Assembly (NCBI RefSeq): GCF_001274725.1
Contig: NZ_LGUF01000007.1
Location: forward strand, 1,805,629-1,869,628
DNA: 64,000 bases
Reading direction: 5' to 3'
Source: Sporosarcina globispora
Lineage (GTDB): Bacteria > Bacillota > Bacilli > Bacillales > Cytobacillaceae
This document shows positions 35,712 through 44,632 of the stretch, one piece after another. Position 1 is the first letter of the stretch, and the number at the start of each line of letters is the position of its first letter. Made by a program: the position numbers and the translations under genes. The notes under the pieces were generated by a model that saw nothing but the letters and a program-made list of their open reading frames with translations, was not told the DNA's origin and ran no database searches.

Positions 35712-35823
35712 TCATTTCACTCCAATTCACATGGTCGAATCTTTATTATCGTTGTCATTATATAGTATTTCTCGGGAAAATAAAAAACCCTTGCCTGTGG
35801 AAAGGGTCAGGGAAATCCTATTC

Positions 35824-35988
35824 TTAGCGGAGCATGAATGATTCATGCCGTTCCTCTTTTTTGAAATCGGAAAGGTGTTTCGTCACTTTGCCGGTTCCCT
35901 TGCATGCTGGGCATGTTTTCTTTATGAATTTATAAGCTGTAATGCTGCCTGTGCCTTTGCATTTCTTGCAGATTGAGATAATCTTCAT
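35824..35988 (-). CDS. Small DnaJ-type zinc-finger protein
   Basis: A 54-residue protein with two CxxCxGxG motifs: CKKCKGTGSI (residues 7-16) and CPACKGTGKV (residues 26-35), then a charged tail. Together they can bind one zinc as in the DnaJ cysteine-rich domain. The ATG at 35988 follows GGGAGGAGTG. The anti-TRAP protein RtpA uses the same motif, but its sequence differs clearly and no trp genes are near. It may be a zinc-dependent chaperone cofactor or RNA/protein-binding adaptor; function unknown. Confidence 0.7.
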   Translation of the reverse strand: MKIISICKKCKGTGSITAYKFIKKTCPACKGTGKVTKHLSDFKKEERHESFMLR

Positions 35989-36228
35989 CTAACACTCCTC
36001 CCATATATTCCTCCTAGTAATATTCTATGAATCATTCAAATAGCGGTGCTAAGAAAATCCGGATTCTGCGGTATTTTTAACTCGAAATTTAGTGTAAAAG
36101 CCTAAGCGTTGATCCTGCTGCTTGTTTTTGGAGGATTTGCATTCTATGGCAGCGGCTATTTCAGGTAGCATTATTAGGAGTTGGCTCATACCAAGGGTGT
36201 GGGCTTCTGTTTTATGAATTATTTTGAT

Positions 36229-36257
36229 GGAAATTTCAGAAAAATCACAGTATAATA
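36229..36257 (+). promoter_or_regulatory. Probable pepF promoter
   Basis: TGGAAA (about 36229-36234) and TATAAT (about 36252-36257) are 17 bases apart, some 35 bases before the pepF ATG. The rest of the 302-base gap from 35989 holds no gene I can support. Confidence 0.5.
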
Positions 36258-36290
36258 TTTCTGAAGCCGAAATTTTCAAGGGGGGATTTT

Positions 36291-38090
36291 ATGACTGCAA
36301 CAGCCTATTCGACCATGTGGGATTTGGATGTCTTTTTTAAGGATGGAAGCGGCTCAGTCGAATTTGATCAGCATTTACAGGAAACAAGAGAGCATATTAA
36401 TTCTTTTTTTAATCAAATACATAACTGGCAGCTTTCTAACTCGGCTGCAGATGCTGCAGAAATAAGTGAAATCATTGAGTTATTCCAGCAGACAGCAAAA
36501 AAAGTGCGCCAGGCTGGTGCGTTTGTCAGCTGTCTTCAGGCTCAAAATACTGAAGATAAGAAAGCGAAAGACCTCAGAGGGGCAACAACTGAACTAAGTG
36601 CAGCTTTTCAGAACGCTTTAACGGCATTTGATCAGAAGCTTGCAAGTTTAAAACAAAGCGTTTGGGATCAAATAATAACTGATAAGAGTTTAGTTGAACT
36701 GTCATTTGTACTTAATGAACGCCGCGAAAAAGCAGCAGAAAAACTATCGCAGGAGGAAGAAACCGTCATTAACGCTCTTGCTGTTGATGGCTACCACGGA
36801 TGGGGCCAGATGTATGATGTAATAGTAGGAAACATAAATATTCCATACACTGAAAACGGTGAGACCAAAACGCTTTCGGTCGGCCAGGCTGCGAATAAAT
36901 TTTCAAGTCCTGACAGAGAATTGCGCAAGGAAGTTTTTGATAATTGGGAAAAAGCGTGGAATAGACAGTCTGACTATTTATCTAAAACTTTAAATCATTT
37001 AGGTGGGTTCAGATTAAATGTATATAAAGTAAGAGGATGGAACGACTTCCTCAAAGAGCCTCTGGATTTGAACAGAATGAAAAAAGAAACATTGGATACG
37101 ATGTGGGAAGTAATTTCTAATAATAAAGCACCTCTGGTTAAATATTTGGAGAGAAAAGCCCAGCTTTTAGGCTTAGAAAAGTTAAGCTGGTATGACCTGG
37201 ATGCCCCGCTTTCCAAGTCAGAAATGAAATTATCCTATCAGCAGGGTGCAGAATTTATACTGGAGCAGTTTGCCCATTTTGGAGAAGAAATGACGGCTTT
37301 TTCTAAAAAAGCATTTGAAGAAAAATGGATCGAAGCAGAGGATCGTCCAGGAAAGGCGCCTGGCGGTTTCCATACTTATTTCCCAGAAAGCAGCCAGTCA
37401 AGGATCTTTATGACATACTCCGGGACACCATCCAATGTCTCTACCTTGGCACATGAACTTGGACATGGCTTTCATACTTACGCAATGAGGGACCTTCATT
37501 TGCTGAATCGGAACTATGCCATGAATGTTGCAGAGACAGCTTCTACTTTTGCAGAAATGATCGTCGCTGATGCAGCAGTGAAAAATGCAGGGTCAGAAGA
37601 AGAAAAATTGGCGCTTTTAGAAGATAAAGTTCAGAGGTCTGTTACATTGCTAATGAATATCCATGCACGATTCCTGTTTGAAACAAGATTCTATGAAGAA
37701 AGAAAACAGGGGAATGTAAGCACCGAGAGTCTGAATGAAATCATGGAAGCTGCCCAAAAAGAAGCTTATGCTAACGCGCTGGATGAATATCATCCATCAT
37801 TCTGGGCTTCAAAGCTCCATTTCTTTATTACAGGTGTGCCATTTTATAACTTCCCTTACACTTTTGGATATTTGTTCTCACTGGGAATCTATGCAGAGGC
37901 CCTTAAAGAAGGGAAAGGGTATGAAGAGAAATATATAGCATTATTAAAAGATACAGCATCGATGTCAGTCGAAGATTTAGCCATGAAGCATTTAAATGCC
38001 GATTTAACAAAACCTGAATTCTGGGAAAGTGCTGTTCAATTATGTATTGACGATGTGGAAGAGTTCCTGGCTTTAACGGAAAATGAATAA
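36291..38090 (+). CDS. pepF: M3 family oligoendopeptidase (PepF type)
   Basis: A cytoplasmic zinc metallopeptidase of 599 residues that cuts short peptides. The zinc motif HELGHGFH has H388, E389 and H392, and the third ligand Glu is in NVAETASTFAEM downstream. The N-terminal PepF domain covers residues about 1-200. The ATG follows AAGGGGGG. It is one of several PepF paralogues usual in Bacillus; in B. subtilis one of them can block sporulation initiation when overproduced. Single gene between promoter and terminator. Confidence 0.9.
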   Translation: MTATAYSTMWDLDVFFKDGSGSVEFDQHLQETREHINSFFNQIHNWQLSNSAADAAEISEIIELFQQTAKKVRQAGAFVSCLQAQNTEDKKAKDLRGATTELSAAFQNALTAFDQKLASLKQSVWDQIITDKSLVELSFVLNERREKAAEKLSQEEETVINALAVDGYHGWGQMYDVIVGNINIPYTENGETKTLSVGQAANKFSSPDRELRKEVFDNWEKAWNRQSDYLSKTLNHLGGFRLNVYKVRGWNDFLKEPLDLNRMKKETLDTMWEVISNNKAPLVKYLERKAQLLGLEKLSWYDLDAPLSKSEMKLSYQQGAEFILEQFAHFGEEMTAFSKKAFEEKWIEAEDRPGKAPGGFHTYFPESSQSRIFMTYSGTPSNVSTLAHELGHGFHTYAMRDLHLLNRNYAMNVAETASTFAEMIVADAAVKNAGSEEEKLALLEDKVQRSVTLLMNIHARFLFETRFYEERKQGNVSTESLNEIMEAAQKEAYANALDEYHPSFWASKLHFFITGVPFYNFPYTFGYLFSLGIYAEALKEGKGYEEKYIALLKDTASMSVEDLAMKHLNADLTKPEFWESAVQLCIDDVEEFLALTENE

Positions 38091-38097
38091 GAAAATA

Positions 38098-38133
38098 GAA
38101 GCCGCGCTCTTATTTGAGCACGGCTCTTTTTTA
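38098..38133. terminator. Terminator between pepF and pssA
   Basis: AGCCG-C-GCTC (38100-38109) and GAGC-A-CGGCT (38116-38125) form a stem with one mismatch and a T-run. It may serve both convergent genes. Confidence 0.78.
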
Positions 38134-38670
38134 CATTTTTTTCAGCTTGAACGGACTTATCATTAAGAATGAAAGTGTCAGCATAATGAACAGAAATAAA
38201 GGTGAAGGCCAATACGGAGCCGCCAGGAAGCATAAAGTGGCCAGACAGCCGGCAGCTGTAATTGGCAAGCCGGTGAAATAACCATTACTTTCACTGATAT
38301 TAAAACGGGCAAGCCGCAAAGCGCCGCATCCGATATAAAGAGATGTTAAGAAGGCGCCAGGTGCCCCGAAATCATAGAGGACTCCCATATATATGAGCAA
38401 TGCTGGAGCAACACCAAAAGAAATAATATCACTCATTGAGTCCAGCTGCTTTCCTAAATCCGATTCAATATTCATTTTTCTCGCAGCCATTCCATCAAAA
38501 CGATCAGCAAGTGCTGCGATAAAAATCAGAACCACACTCAATTTTAAATTGTCATTAATGGAAAATAAAATGGCAAAGCACCCTAAGAACAGGTTAGACA
38601 GAGTTAAGATATTGGCTGTCTGTGCCTTTAGCTTCTTAATGGTTAAATCAAAAACATCCTGTAAAAACAT
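38131..38670 (-). CDS. pssA: CDP-diacylglycerol-serine O-phosphatidyltransferase
   Basis: PssA makes phosphatidylserine from CDP-diacylglycerol and serine in the membrane. The CDP-alcohol phosphotransferase signature DxxDGxxAR-x8-GxxxDxxxD is complete: D56, D59, G60, A63-R64, G73, D77, D81. About five to six membrane helices are predicted in 179 residues. The ATG at 38670 is 8 bases after AAGGAG; an ATG six codons upstream overlaps that site. The decarboxylase gene psd lies head to head with it across a repeat, so both steps to phosphatidylethanolamine are encoded here. Confidence 0.93.
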   Translation of the reverse strand: MFLQDVFDLTIKKLKAQTANILTLSNLFLGCFAILFSINDNLKLSVVLIFIAALADRFDGMAARKMNIESDLGKQLDSMSDIISFGVAPALLIYMGVLYDFGAPGAFLTSLYIGCGALRLARFNISESNGYFTGLPITAAGCLATLCFLAAPYWPSPLFLFIMLTLSFLMISPFKLKKM

Positions 38671-38915
38671 TCCATACACTCCTTGCACCTGGGAATCACA
38701 GCTTGCAGACTATAAGAAGTTTTTTTTCTAATGGGCTATGTATTAAAGTTTACTGTTAATTGCGGGAAGGATAGAAATAGAAGTAATCTACAGCATTTCA
38801 GGAAAAGCCAATAAAAAAAGAGTCAAATCTGAGGAAGTCTATGGCAAACTTAGTTTTATATGTTATATAATAATATTTTATTCTATGCTTTTTATGCCTG
38901 TTCGTAAAGAACATA

Positions 38916-39127
38916 TTTTTCGCAGTCTAACGGGCAGTAAGACACCCACTTAAGAATTTAGAGGTGTCAAAGGGAAAGCGGGTGTCAAACTGCCCGTAGA
39001 GGCCCGATTGAAGAACAAAGACTAAGAACGCCACGTCCTGTGGCTACGTCTTTGTGACCCACCTCCTGTGGGCCTCAACTAACAATCAGTGGTAAAAAGT
39101 CACCACTGATTGAAGTTTCACTTTATT
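38916..39127 (+). repeat. Multi-hairpin repeat, copy 2
   Basis: Hairpin 1 pairs GGGCAGTAAGACACCC (38932-38947) with GGGTGTCAAACTGCCC (38980-38995). The middle module holds CCACGTCCTGTGG and CCCACCTCCTGTGGG. The last hairpin pairs CAATCAGTGGT (39083-39093) with ACCACTGATTG (39102-39112). The tail GAAGTTTCACTTTAT runs directly into the psd ribosome site. Between pssA (38670) and this repeat lies AT-rich sequence without a recognisable gene. Confidence 0.88.
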
Positions 39128-39142
39128 TAGGGGGCATGTCCT

Positions 39143-39919
39143 TTGTTAAAACCTGTATATCGCCTGCTGATTGAATTGACAAATGGAAGATGGACATCCG
39201 GGATACTGAAGAAATTTGCACAATCAAATTTAAGCAGGCTGGTCATTCCGTCATTTTCAAGGGTTTATAAAATAAAAGAGAATGAAATGGAAAAGAAACT
39301 GCATGAATATCCAACTCTTCATGAGTTTTTCATTAGAAGGCTAAAAGTAGGTGCAAGAGTAACGGATGCGGGTCCTGATTCGGCAGTCAGTCCTGTAGAT
39401 GCTGTAATCGAAGATATTGGGAGCATCCGAGAGGACCGTATTATTACAGTAAAAGGAAAAAGCTATTCCATCTCTGAGATGCTTGGTGAAAATAAAGCAG
39501 GAAAATATTCAGGCGGCACTTATTTGATCTTTTATTTAAGTCCGAGCCACTATCATAGGATACACAGCCCGGTCACTGGAAAGGTAGCAGATCAATGGGT
39601 TCTTGGATTAAAGTCTTTTCCGGTTAACAAATGGGGATTAAAATATGGAAAAGATACTCTTTCCAAAAATTATCGGAGCATAACTGAAGTGAGACATGGA
39701 TATGCAGCAATCGCGATTGTGAAGGTTGGCGCTATGTTTGTAAATTCCATTGAACTCACTCATGAAGGAGATCAGCTTGAAAAAGGAAAGGAAATGGCCT
39801 ATTTTACGTTTGGCTCTACTGTCATTCTCCTGTTTGAGAAAGGGAAGTTTGAACTTGATAAGTCAATTAAGACTCCTGCTCACATTAAAGTAGGGGAGCG
39901 GATTGGGACGCTTATGTGA
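39143..39919 (+). CDS. psd: Phosphatidylserine decarboxylase
   Basis: Psd converts phosphatidylserine to phosphatidylethanolamine. It is a self-cleaving pyruvoyl enzyme; the cleavage motif is FGST with G224-S225 in YFTFGSTVILL, where most relatives have LGST. HRIHSPVTG carries the conserved His. Length 258 residues. The TTG start follows TTTAGGGGGC by about 8 bases, and the ribosome site abuts the end of repeat copy 2. An ATG at 39137 is in another, closed frame. Here it is divergent from pssA rather than in one operon. Confidence 0.92.
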   Translation: MLKPVYRLLIELTNGRWTSGILKKFAQSNLSRLVIPSFSRVYKIKENEMEKKLHEYPTLHEFFIRRLKVGARVTDAGPDSAVSPVDAVIEDIGSIREDRIITVKGKSYSISEMLGENKAGKYSGGTYLIFYLSPSHYHRIHSPVTGKVADQWVLGLKSFPVNKWGLKYGKDTLSKNYRSITEVRHGYAAIAIVKVGAMFVNSIELTHEGDQLEKGKEMAYFTFGSTVILLFEKGKFELDKSIKTPAHIKVGERIGTLM

Positions 39920-39993
39920 ATAGGTGGACCATTTGCTTCAGTCATTTGGAATAAGGATAATAAAAAAAGCCCTATTTAAGGGCTTGTCCATTT

Positions 39994-40134
39994 TTAAGAA
40001 GTAACTTTTATTCTGTTTGATAGTGAGCGACGGTGGATTTCTGTTTCGATTAAACGGATGAAGTCTTTGCTAAGCTGCAGTTCCTTCGCTTTATAGTATG
40101 ATTCGATTAGTAATTCATCTGACAGTTTACGCAT
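39994..40134 (-). CDS. sda: Sporulation histidine kinase inhibitor Sda
   Basis: Sda is a 46-residue helical hairpin that binds KinA/KinB and blocks sporulation when replication is disturbed. The sequence [20 protein letters not shown] with [17 protein letters not shown] matches B. subtilis Sda closely. The ATG at 40134 follows GGAGGTGGG; the longer frame upstream is not conserved. Several DnaA boxes lie between it and yqeG, as expected, since sda transcription responds to DnaA. Confidence 0.93.
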   Translation of the reverse strand: MRKLSDELLIESYYKAKELQLSKDFIRLIETEIHRRSLSNRIKVTS

Positions 40135-40256
40135 TCCTGTCCCACCTCCAGGTACTCGATATTTCAGTTCTAGAAGAATTATTTTATACATATAATGTAA
40201 GATTTTATGTTGTACCCCTACTCTAGCAAAATTAAACGATTAGAACAACTGTTCTC

Positions 40257-40355
40257 TTATCCACAGGGAACCGTGGATAACCTGTGATTATTTTGTTTAT
40301 AAAAAGGGAAAAAGTATAAAAATCATATTGGATTATGTGTATAAAGTTATCCACA
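40257..40355. promoter_or_regulatory. DnaA-box cluster between sda and yqeG
   Basis: Three 9-mers fit TTATNCACA exactly: TTATCCACA at 40257-40265 (+) and 40347-40355 (+), and TTATACACA on the minus strand at 40336-40344. A fourth, TTATCCACG on the minus strand at 40272-40280, has one mismatch. B. subtilis has a chromosomal DnaA-binding cluster at the same locus. It likely couples sda expression to replication state. The remainder of the 529-base gap is AT-rich without a gene. Confidence 0.85.
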
Positions 40356-40663
40356 GGCTTGGAGAGCGGTTGATTTTTGTCGAAAAATTTTTATTTTATG
40401 CATAAATAACGTTTATTCCATGGAATTTTACTGAGTTTTGAGTGTCTTTCGCCATTTTGTGGAATCGTATAAAATAGAACAGCCGGATTGTATGCTCCGG
40501 TATTTATTTTGAAAGAGCAGATGAAATTGGGTATGATGAAAACGGTGTTTTCCTATTTTTAAAACGGTCTTAAAGCAAATTGTTAATAAAGCCCCGAAGC
40601 TATTAGAGGGCGGAGAAACAATATTGTTGGACAATACGAATAAATGACTGAGGTGTAAATATA

Positions 40664-41179
40664 GTGTTAAAGCATTTTTTGCCTGATCAGCATGTAAAAA
40701 GTATCTTTGAAATAACTCCCCACAGTCTAAAGGAAAAGGGAGTTAAAGGAATTATCACGGACCTTGATAATACTCTAGTCGAATGGGATAGGCCAAATGC
40801 AACTCCAAAGCTGATTAGCTGGTTTGAAGAAATGAAGCAAAGCAATATCAAGGTCACCATTGTGTCAAATAATAATGAAAATCGGGTTAAGGCATTTTCT
40901 CACCCCCTTGATATTCCATTTATCTATCAGGCTAGAAAGCCAATGGGCAGGGCGTTTCGAAGAGCTCTATCCGAAATGGGGCTGAAAAAAGAAGAAACAG
41001 TTGTGATTGGTGATCAATTGCTTACGGATGTGCTGGGAGGAAACAGAAGCGGATTCCATACAATTTTGGTCGTGCCTGTCGCTCAAACTGACGGATTTGT
41101 TACGAAATTTAACCGTCTGGTGGAAAGACGGATTTTAAATTGGTTCAGAAAAAAGGGAATGATTCAGTGGGAGGATTAA
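40664..41179 (+). CDS. yqeG: YqeG family HAD-superfamily IIIA phosphatase
   Basis: A 171-residue HAD hydrolase. Motif I is DLDNTLVEW with nucleophile D33 and acid/base D35, motif II TIVSNN, and motif IV GDQLLTDV. It resembles plant and bacterial phosphatidylglycerophosphate phosphatases, but its substrate in Bacillus is unsettled. The GTG start at 40664 follows GAGGTGTAA. It heads the tightly packed yqeG-yqeH-aroE-yqeI-nadD-yqeK-rsfS-yqeM operon, with yqeH three bases downstream. Confidence 0.9.
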   Translation: MLKHFLPDQHVKSIFEITPHSLKEKGVKGIITDLDNTLVEWDRPNATPKLISWFEEMKQSNIKVTIVSNNNENRVKAFSHPLDIPFIYQARKPMGRAFRRALSEMGLKKEETVVIGDQLLTDVLGGNRSGFHTILVVPVAQTDGFVTKFNRLVERRILNWFRKKGMIQWED

Positions 41180-41182
41180 AAA

Positions 41183-42289
41183 GTGAGTGAAGAGCAATAT
41201 GTCTGCATAGGCTGCGGAGTTAAAGTTCAAACAGAAAATCCTGAGGAGTTAGGCTATGCTCCTCAATCAGCTCTGCAAAAGGAAACGATTATTTGCCAGC
41301 GCTGTTTTAGGCTGAAACATTATAATGAAGTGCAGGATGTAAGCTTGACTGATGATGATTTTCTGAAGATCCTCAATGAAATCGGACAAAGTGATGCGCT
41401 TATCGTGAAGATTGTAGACATCTTTGATTTTAACGGGAGCTGGCTTCCCGGTCTGCACAGGTTCGTTGGCACCAATAAAATTCTGCTTGTCGGAAACAAA
41501 GTTGACCTGCTTCCAAAGTCTGTGAAAAAAAACAAGCTGATTAACTGGATGAAGCAGGAGTCGAAACAGCTGGGATTGAAACCGGAAGAAGTTTTTTTGA
41601 CAAGCGCTGCGAAAGGACACTCCATCAACGAGGTTGCTGCAGCTATTGATCAGTATCGAAAAGGAAAAGATGTGTATGTAGTAGGGTGTACAAATGTAGG
41701 TAAGTCCACTTTCATTAATCGCATCTTGAAGGAAGTGACCGGTGAGGGTGATGTCATCACCACTTCCCATTTCCCGGGCACTACTCTCGACATTATTGAA
41801 ATTCCTTTATCAGATGGGAAAGCTTTAGTAGATACTCCAGGTATAATAAACCATCATCAAATGGCCCATTATGTGGATAAGAGGGATTTAAAGGTTATTA
41901 CACCTAAAAAGGAAATAAAGCCTAAGGTTTATCAGCTGAATGATGAGCAGACTCTATTCTTTGGAGGACTTGCAAGATTTGATTATATTGCCGGGGGCCG
42001 ACGTTCATTTGTATGCCATTTCTCAAATGAGTTAAATATCCATCGCACGAAAACAGAAAAGGCCGATGAGTTATATCAGAATCATGCGGGAGAGCTGCTG
42101 ACACCTCCAAGAAAAGAACAGATGGAAACCTTTCCGGAGCTTGTGAAGCATGAATTCACAATCAAAGAGCCGAAAACAGATATAGTATTTTCAGGCCTTG
42201 GCTGGATTACGGTAAACGAAGGCGGGGCCAAAGTAGCTGCTTATGTTCCAAAAGGAGTCCATGCCATGATAAGGAAGTCCTTAATTTAG
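41183..42289 (+). CDS. yqeH: Ribosome biogenesis GTPase YqeH
   Basis: A circularly permuted GTPase needed for 30S subunit assembly. The N-terminal zinc finger has C8, C11, C38 and C41. The G motifs appear in permuted order: G4 NKVD, G5 SAAKG, then G1 GCTNVGKST and G3 DTPG. The C-terminal domain is a substrate-binding treble. Length 368 residues; GTG start. B. subtilis YqeH is essential or nearly so. It is translated in series with yqeG. Confidence 0.94.
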   Translation: MSEEQYVCIGCGVKVQTENPEELGYAPQSALQKETIICQRCFRLKHYNEVQDVSLTDDDFLKILNEIGQSDALIVKIVDIFDFNGSWLPGLHRFVGTNKILLVGNKVDLLPKSVKKNKLINWMKQESKQLGLKPEEVFLTSAAKGHSINEVAAAIDQYRKGKDVYVVGCTNVGKSTFINRILKEVTGEGDVITTSHFPGTTLDIIEIPLSDGKALVDTPGIINHHQMAHYVDKRDLKVITPKKEIKPKVYQLNDEQTLFFGGLARFDYIAGGRRSFVCHFSNELNIHRTKTEKADELYQNHAGELLTPPRKEQMETFPELVKHEFTIKEPKTDIVFSGLGWITVNEGGAKVAAYVPKGVHAMIRKSLI

Positions 42290-42336
42290 GCTGTGAACTA
42301 TGCAACTGCCTACGCTTTTCAAAAGGGGAGAGGAAT

Positions 42337-43176
42337 GTGAAAAAGCTGTTTGGAGTGATTGGGGATCCAATTTCCCATTCGATGTCACCCGCCATGCACA
42401 ATGATTTGTTTAAAGCATACAGCATTGATGCTCATTATCAGCTATTCCATATAACAAAAGAAAATCTGCCGGACGCTATTAAGGGTTTCAGGGCAATAGG
42501 CATTGAGGGATTTAATGTTACAGTACCCCACAAGGAAGCTATCATCCCTCTTTTAGATGAACTTGATCCTCTGGCAGAGTCCATTGGAGCGGTCAATACA
42601 GTCGTCAATCAGGATGGAAGGCTAAAAGGCTATAATACAGATGGGAGCGGCTATCTAAAAGGCCTGCTGAATCATAAGCATTCGCTTAACGACAAAAAGA
42701 TGCTGATAGTGGGGGCAGGCGGTGCTGCGAGAGCCATCTATTTTACAATTGCAAAAGAAGGGACTGAACTTCTGGATATTTGCAATCGGACTCCACGAAG
42801 AGCGGAACAAATTATAAATGATTGCCCATTCCGGGTTCCTGCACGGGTGCTGAACAGGCAGGAAGCAGAGGGAAACCTGGAGACATACGATATTATAGTT
42901 CAGACTACATCAATAGGGATGCATCCGGAAACTGACCAAAGCCCGCTTTCCCTGCATAAGCTTAAGCCGGGATCCTTTGTCAGCGATATCATATACAACC
43001 CGCTTGAAACAAAGCTGCTAAAGGAAGCCCATTCCAAGGGTGCGGGAATCCAGAATGGTATTGATATGTTTGTATATCAGGGAGCACTGGCTTTTGAAAA
43101 GTGGACTGGCATTGTACCCGACATCGAAAGAATGAGACATAAAGTTTTAAATCAGCTGGGAGGATTATCATGCTAA
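42337..43176 (+). CDS. aroE: Shikimate dehydrogenase
   Basis: AroE reduces 3-dehydroshikimate to shikimate with NADPH in aromatic amino acid synthesis. The substrate site is GDPISHSMSPAMHN, the catalytic Lys lies in VTVPHKE, and the NADPH loop is VGAGGAARAI. Length 279 residues, monofunctional. The GTG at 42337 follows GGGGAGAGG. Its end overlaps yhbY by 7 bases. Confidence 0.95.
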   Translation: MKKLFGVIGDPISHSMSPAMHNDLFKAYSIDAHYQLFHITKENLPDAIKGFRAIGIEGFNVTVPHKEAIIPLLDELDPLAESIGAVNTVVNQDGRLKGYNTDGSGYLKGLLNHKHSLNDKKMLIVGAGGAARAIYFTIAKEGTELLDICNRTPRRAEQIINDCPFRVPARVLNRQEAEGNLETYDIIVQTTSIGMHPETDQSPLSLHKLKPGSFVSDIIYNPLETKLLKEAHSKGAGIQNGIDMFVYQGALAFEKWTGIVPDIERMRHKVLNQLGGLSC

Positions 43177-43460
43177 CAGGAAAGCAAAAACGTTTTTTAC
43201 GATCAAAAGCCCATCATTTAAACCCGATTTTTCAAGTCGGCAAGGGCGGGGTAAATGATAATATGATAAAACAGGTTGGAGAAGCACTGGAAGCCCGTGA
43301 GTTATTAAAGGTTACAGTGCTGCAAAACTGTGAAGAAGATAGGGATACAGTGGCACAGCAACTGTCAAAAGGGACAAAGGCTGAGGTTGTTCAAATAATC
43401 GGGAATATTATTGTTTTATATAAAGAATCAAAAGAAAACAAACAAATCGACTTGCCGTAG
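43170..43460 (+). CDS. yhbY: YhbY/YqeI CRM-domain RNA-binding protein
   Basis: A 96-residue CRM-fold protein of the YhbY type, which binds pre-50S ribosomal RNA. It opens LTGKQKRFLRSKAHHLNPIF and has the GxxG-like loop VGKGGVNDN. The start overlaps the end of aroE and has GGGAGGATT as ribosome site. Its neighbours yqeH and rsfS are also ribosome assembly factors. Confidence 0.92.
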   Translation: MLTGKQKRFLRSKAHHLNPIFQVGKGGVNDNMIKQVGEALEARELLKVTVLQNCEEDRDTVAQQLSKGTKAEVVQIIGNIIVLYKESKENKQIDLP

Positions 43461-43502
43461 TCTTCGCTATCGCAAAAACATGAAGGTATGGGAGGGTTAT
43501 AA

Positions 43503-44072
43503 TTGGAAAAAGTAGGCATACTTGGAGGAACCTTTAATCCGCCGCATATAGGCCATCTCATTATCGCGAATGAGGTAATGTCTTCGAATGGTTTGGATGA
43601 AGTGTGGTTTATGCCGAACCATGAACCTCCCCATAAGAAAAGATCTGATCATGTAAGCAGCAGTGATCGTGCAGATATGCTGAAGCTTGCATTGAAGAAT
43701 CATCCAGGCTTTAAATTGGAATTGATTGAGCTGGAGCGGGAAGGACCTTCATTTACCTACGATACGATCAGGATTTTGAAGGAAAACTATCCTCAAAAGC
43801 AATTTTATTTTATTATCGGAGCTGACATGGTTGAGTATTTGCCCAAGTGGCACAAAATTGATAAACTTCTTGAATTGATTACCTTTATAGGAGTGAAGCG
43901 GCCATTCTACAATTTGCAGACTCCGTATCCGATTCTTTATGCTGACGTCCCGGAAATGGGGATATCGTCCAGTATGATCAGATGCCGAGTAAAGGAAGGC
44001 AGAACTATACGCTATCTGGTTCCTGATGCTGTAAGGAATTATATAAAGGAGAATCAATTATATGAATCGTGA
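43503..44072 (+). CDS. nadD: Nicotinate-mononucleotide adenylyltransferase
   Basis: NadD joins ATP and nicotinate mononucleotide to give deamido-NAD. The nucleotidyltransferase motif GGTFNPPHIGHL is at residues 8-19 and the second motif GISSSMIR is near 157-164. Length 189 residues. The TTG start follows GGGAGGG. Its last 11 bases overlap yqeK. Confidence 0.94.
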   Translation: MEKVGILGGTFNPPHIGHLIIANEVMSSNGLDEVWFMPNHEPPHKKRSDHVSSSDRADMLKLALKNHPGFKLELIELEREGPSFTYDTIRILKENYPQKQFYFIIGADMVEYLPKWHKIDKLLELITFIGVKRPFYNLQTPYPILYADVPEMGISSSMIRCRVKEGRTIRYLVPDAVRNYIKENQLYES

Positions 44073-44628
44073 CGAGGCCCTTGCTATTGTAAAGAAGCAG
44101 CTGACTGAACATCGCTACCTTCATACGGTGGGAGTGATGGAAACGGCGATTAAGCTCGCAGACAAATATGGTGCAGATAAAAAGAAAGCGGAACTTGCCG
44201 CAATCTTTCATGACTATGCTAAATTCCGTCCTAAGGAAGAAATGAAGGAAATTATCATCAGGGAAGGAATGCCAGGAGACCTTCTTGATTACAATAGTGA
44301 ACTTTGGCATGCTCCTGTCGGTGCTTTTCTGACTGAAAAAGAAGCGGGAATCAATGACATAGAGGTTCTTGATGCTATAAGATACCATACTTCCGGCAGG
44401 CCTGGAATGACTCTTCTTGAAAAGATAATATATCTTGCGGATTATATTGAACCTGGAAGGCATTTTCCGGGGGTTGATGAAGTTCGTGATCTGGTGCAGA
44501 CAAGCCTGGACATAGCTTTAATAAAATCTGTCCAAAATACCATCATGTTTTTAATGAAAAAAGGGCAGCCGGTTTTTCCGGCTTCCTTCCAAACTTATAA
44601 TGATCTTGTAATGAATAAGGGGGATTGA
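44062..44628 (+). CDS. yqeK: HD-domain hydrolase YqeK (symmetrical Ap4A hydrolase)
   Basis: A 188-residue HD-domain protein. The metal ligands are H21 in HTVGVMETA, H50-D51 in FHDYAKF, and a later His-Asp set in YHTSGRPG and YLADYIEPGR. YqeK family proteins split diadenosine tetraphosphate to two ADP. It overlaps nadD by 11 bases, and the two are often fused or adjacent in Firmicutes. Confidence 0.92.
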   Translation: MNRDEALAIVKKQLTEHRYLHTVGVMETAIKLADKYGADKKKAELAAIFHDYAKFRPKEEMKEIIIREGMPGDLLDYNSELWHAPVGAFLTEKEAGINDIEVLDAIRYHTSGRPGMTLLEKIIYLADYIEPGRHFPGVDEVRDLVQTSLDIALIKSVQNTIMFLMKKGQPVFPASFQTYNDLVMNKGD

Positions 44629-44632
44629 TTAA

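Noticed and set aside
36049..36279. Minus-strand frame of 76 codons upstream of pepF
   Set aside because: No ribosome site and no recognisable sequence. The same bases on the plus strand contain protein-like pieces (VFGGFAFYGSGYF, ELAHTKGVGFCFMNYFDG) broken by two stops, perhaps a decayed gene, but too little to call.
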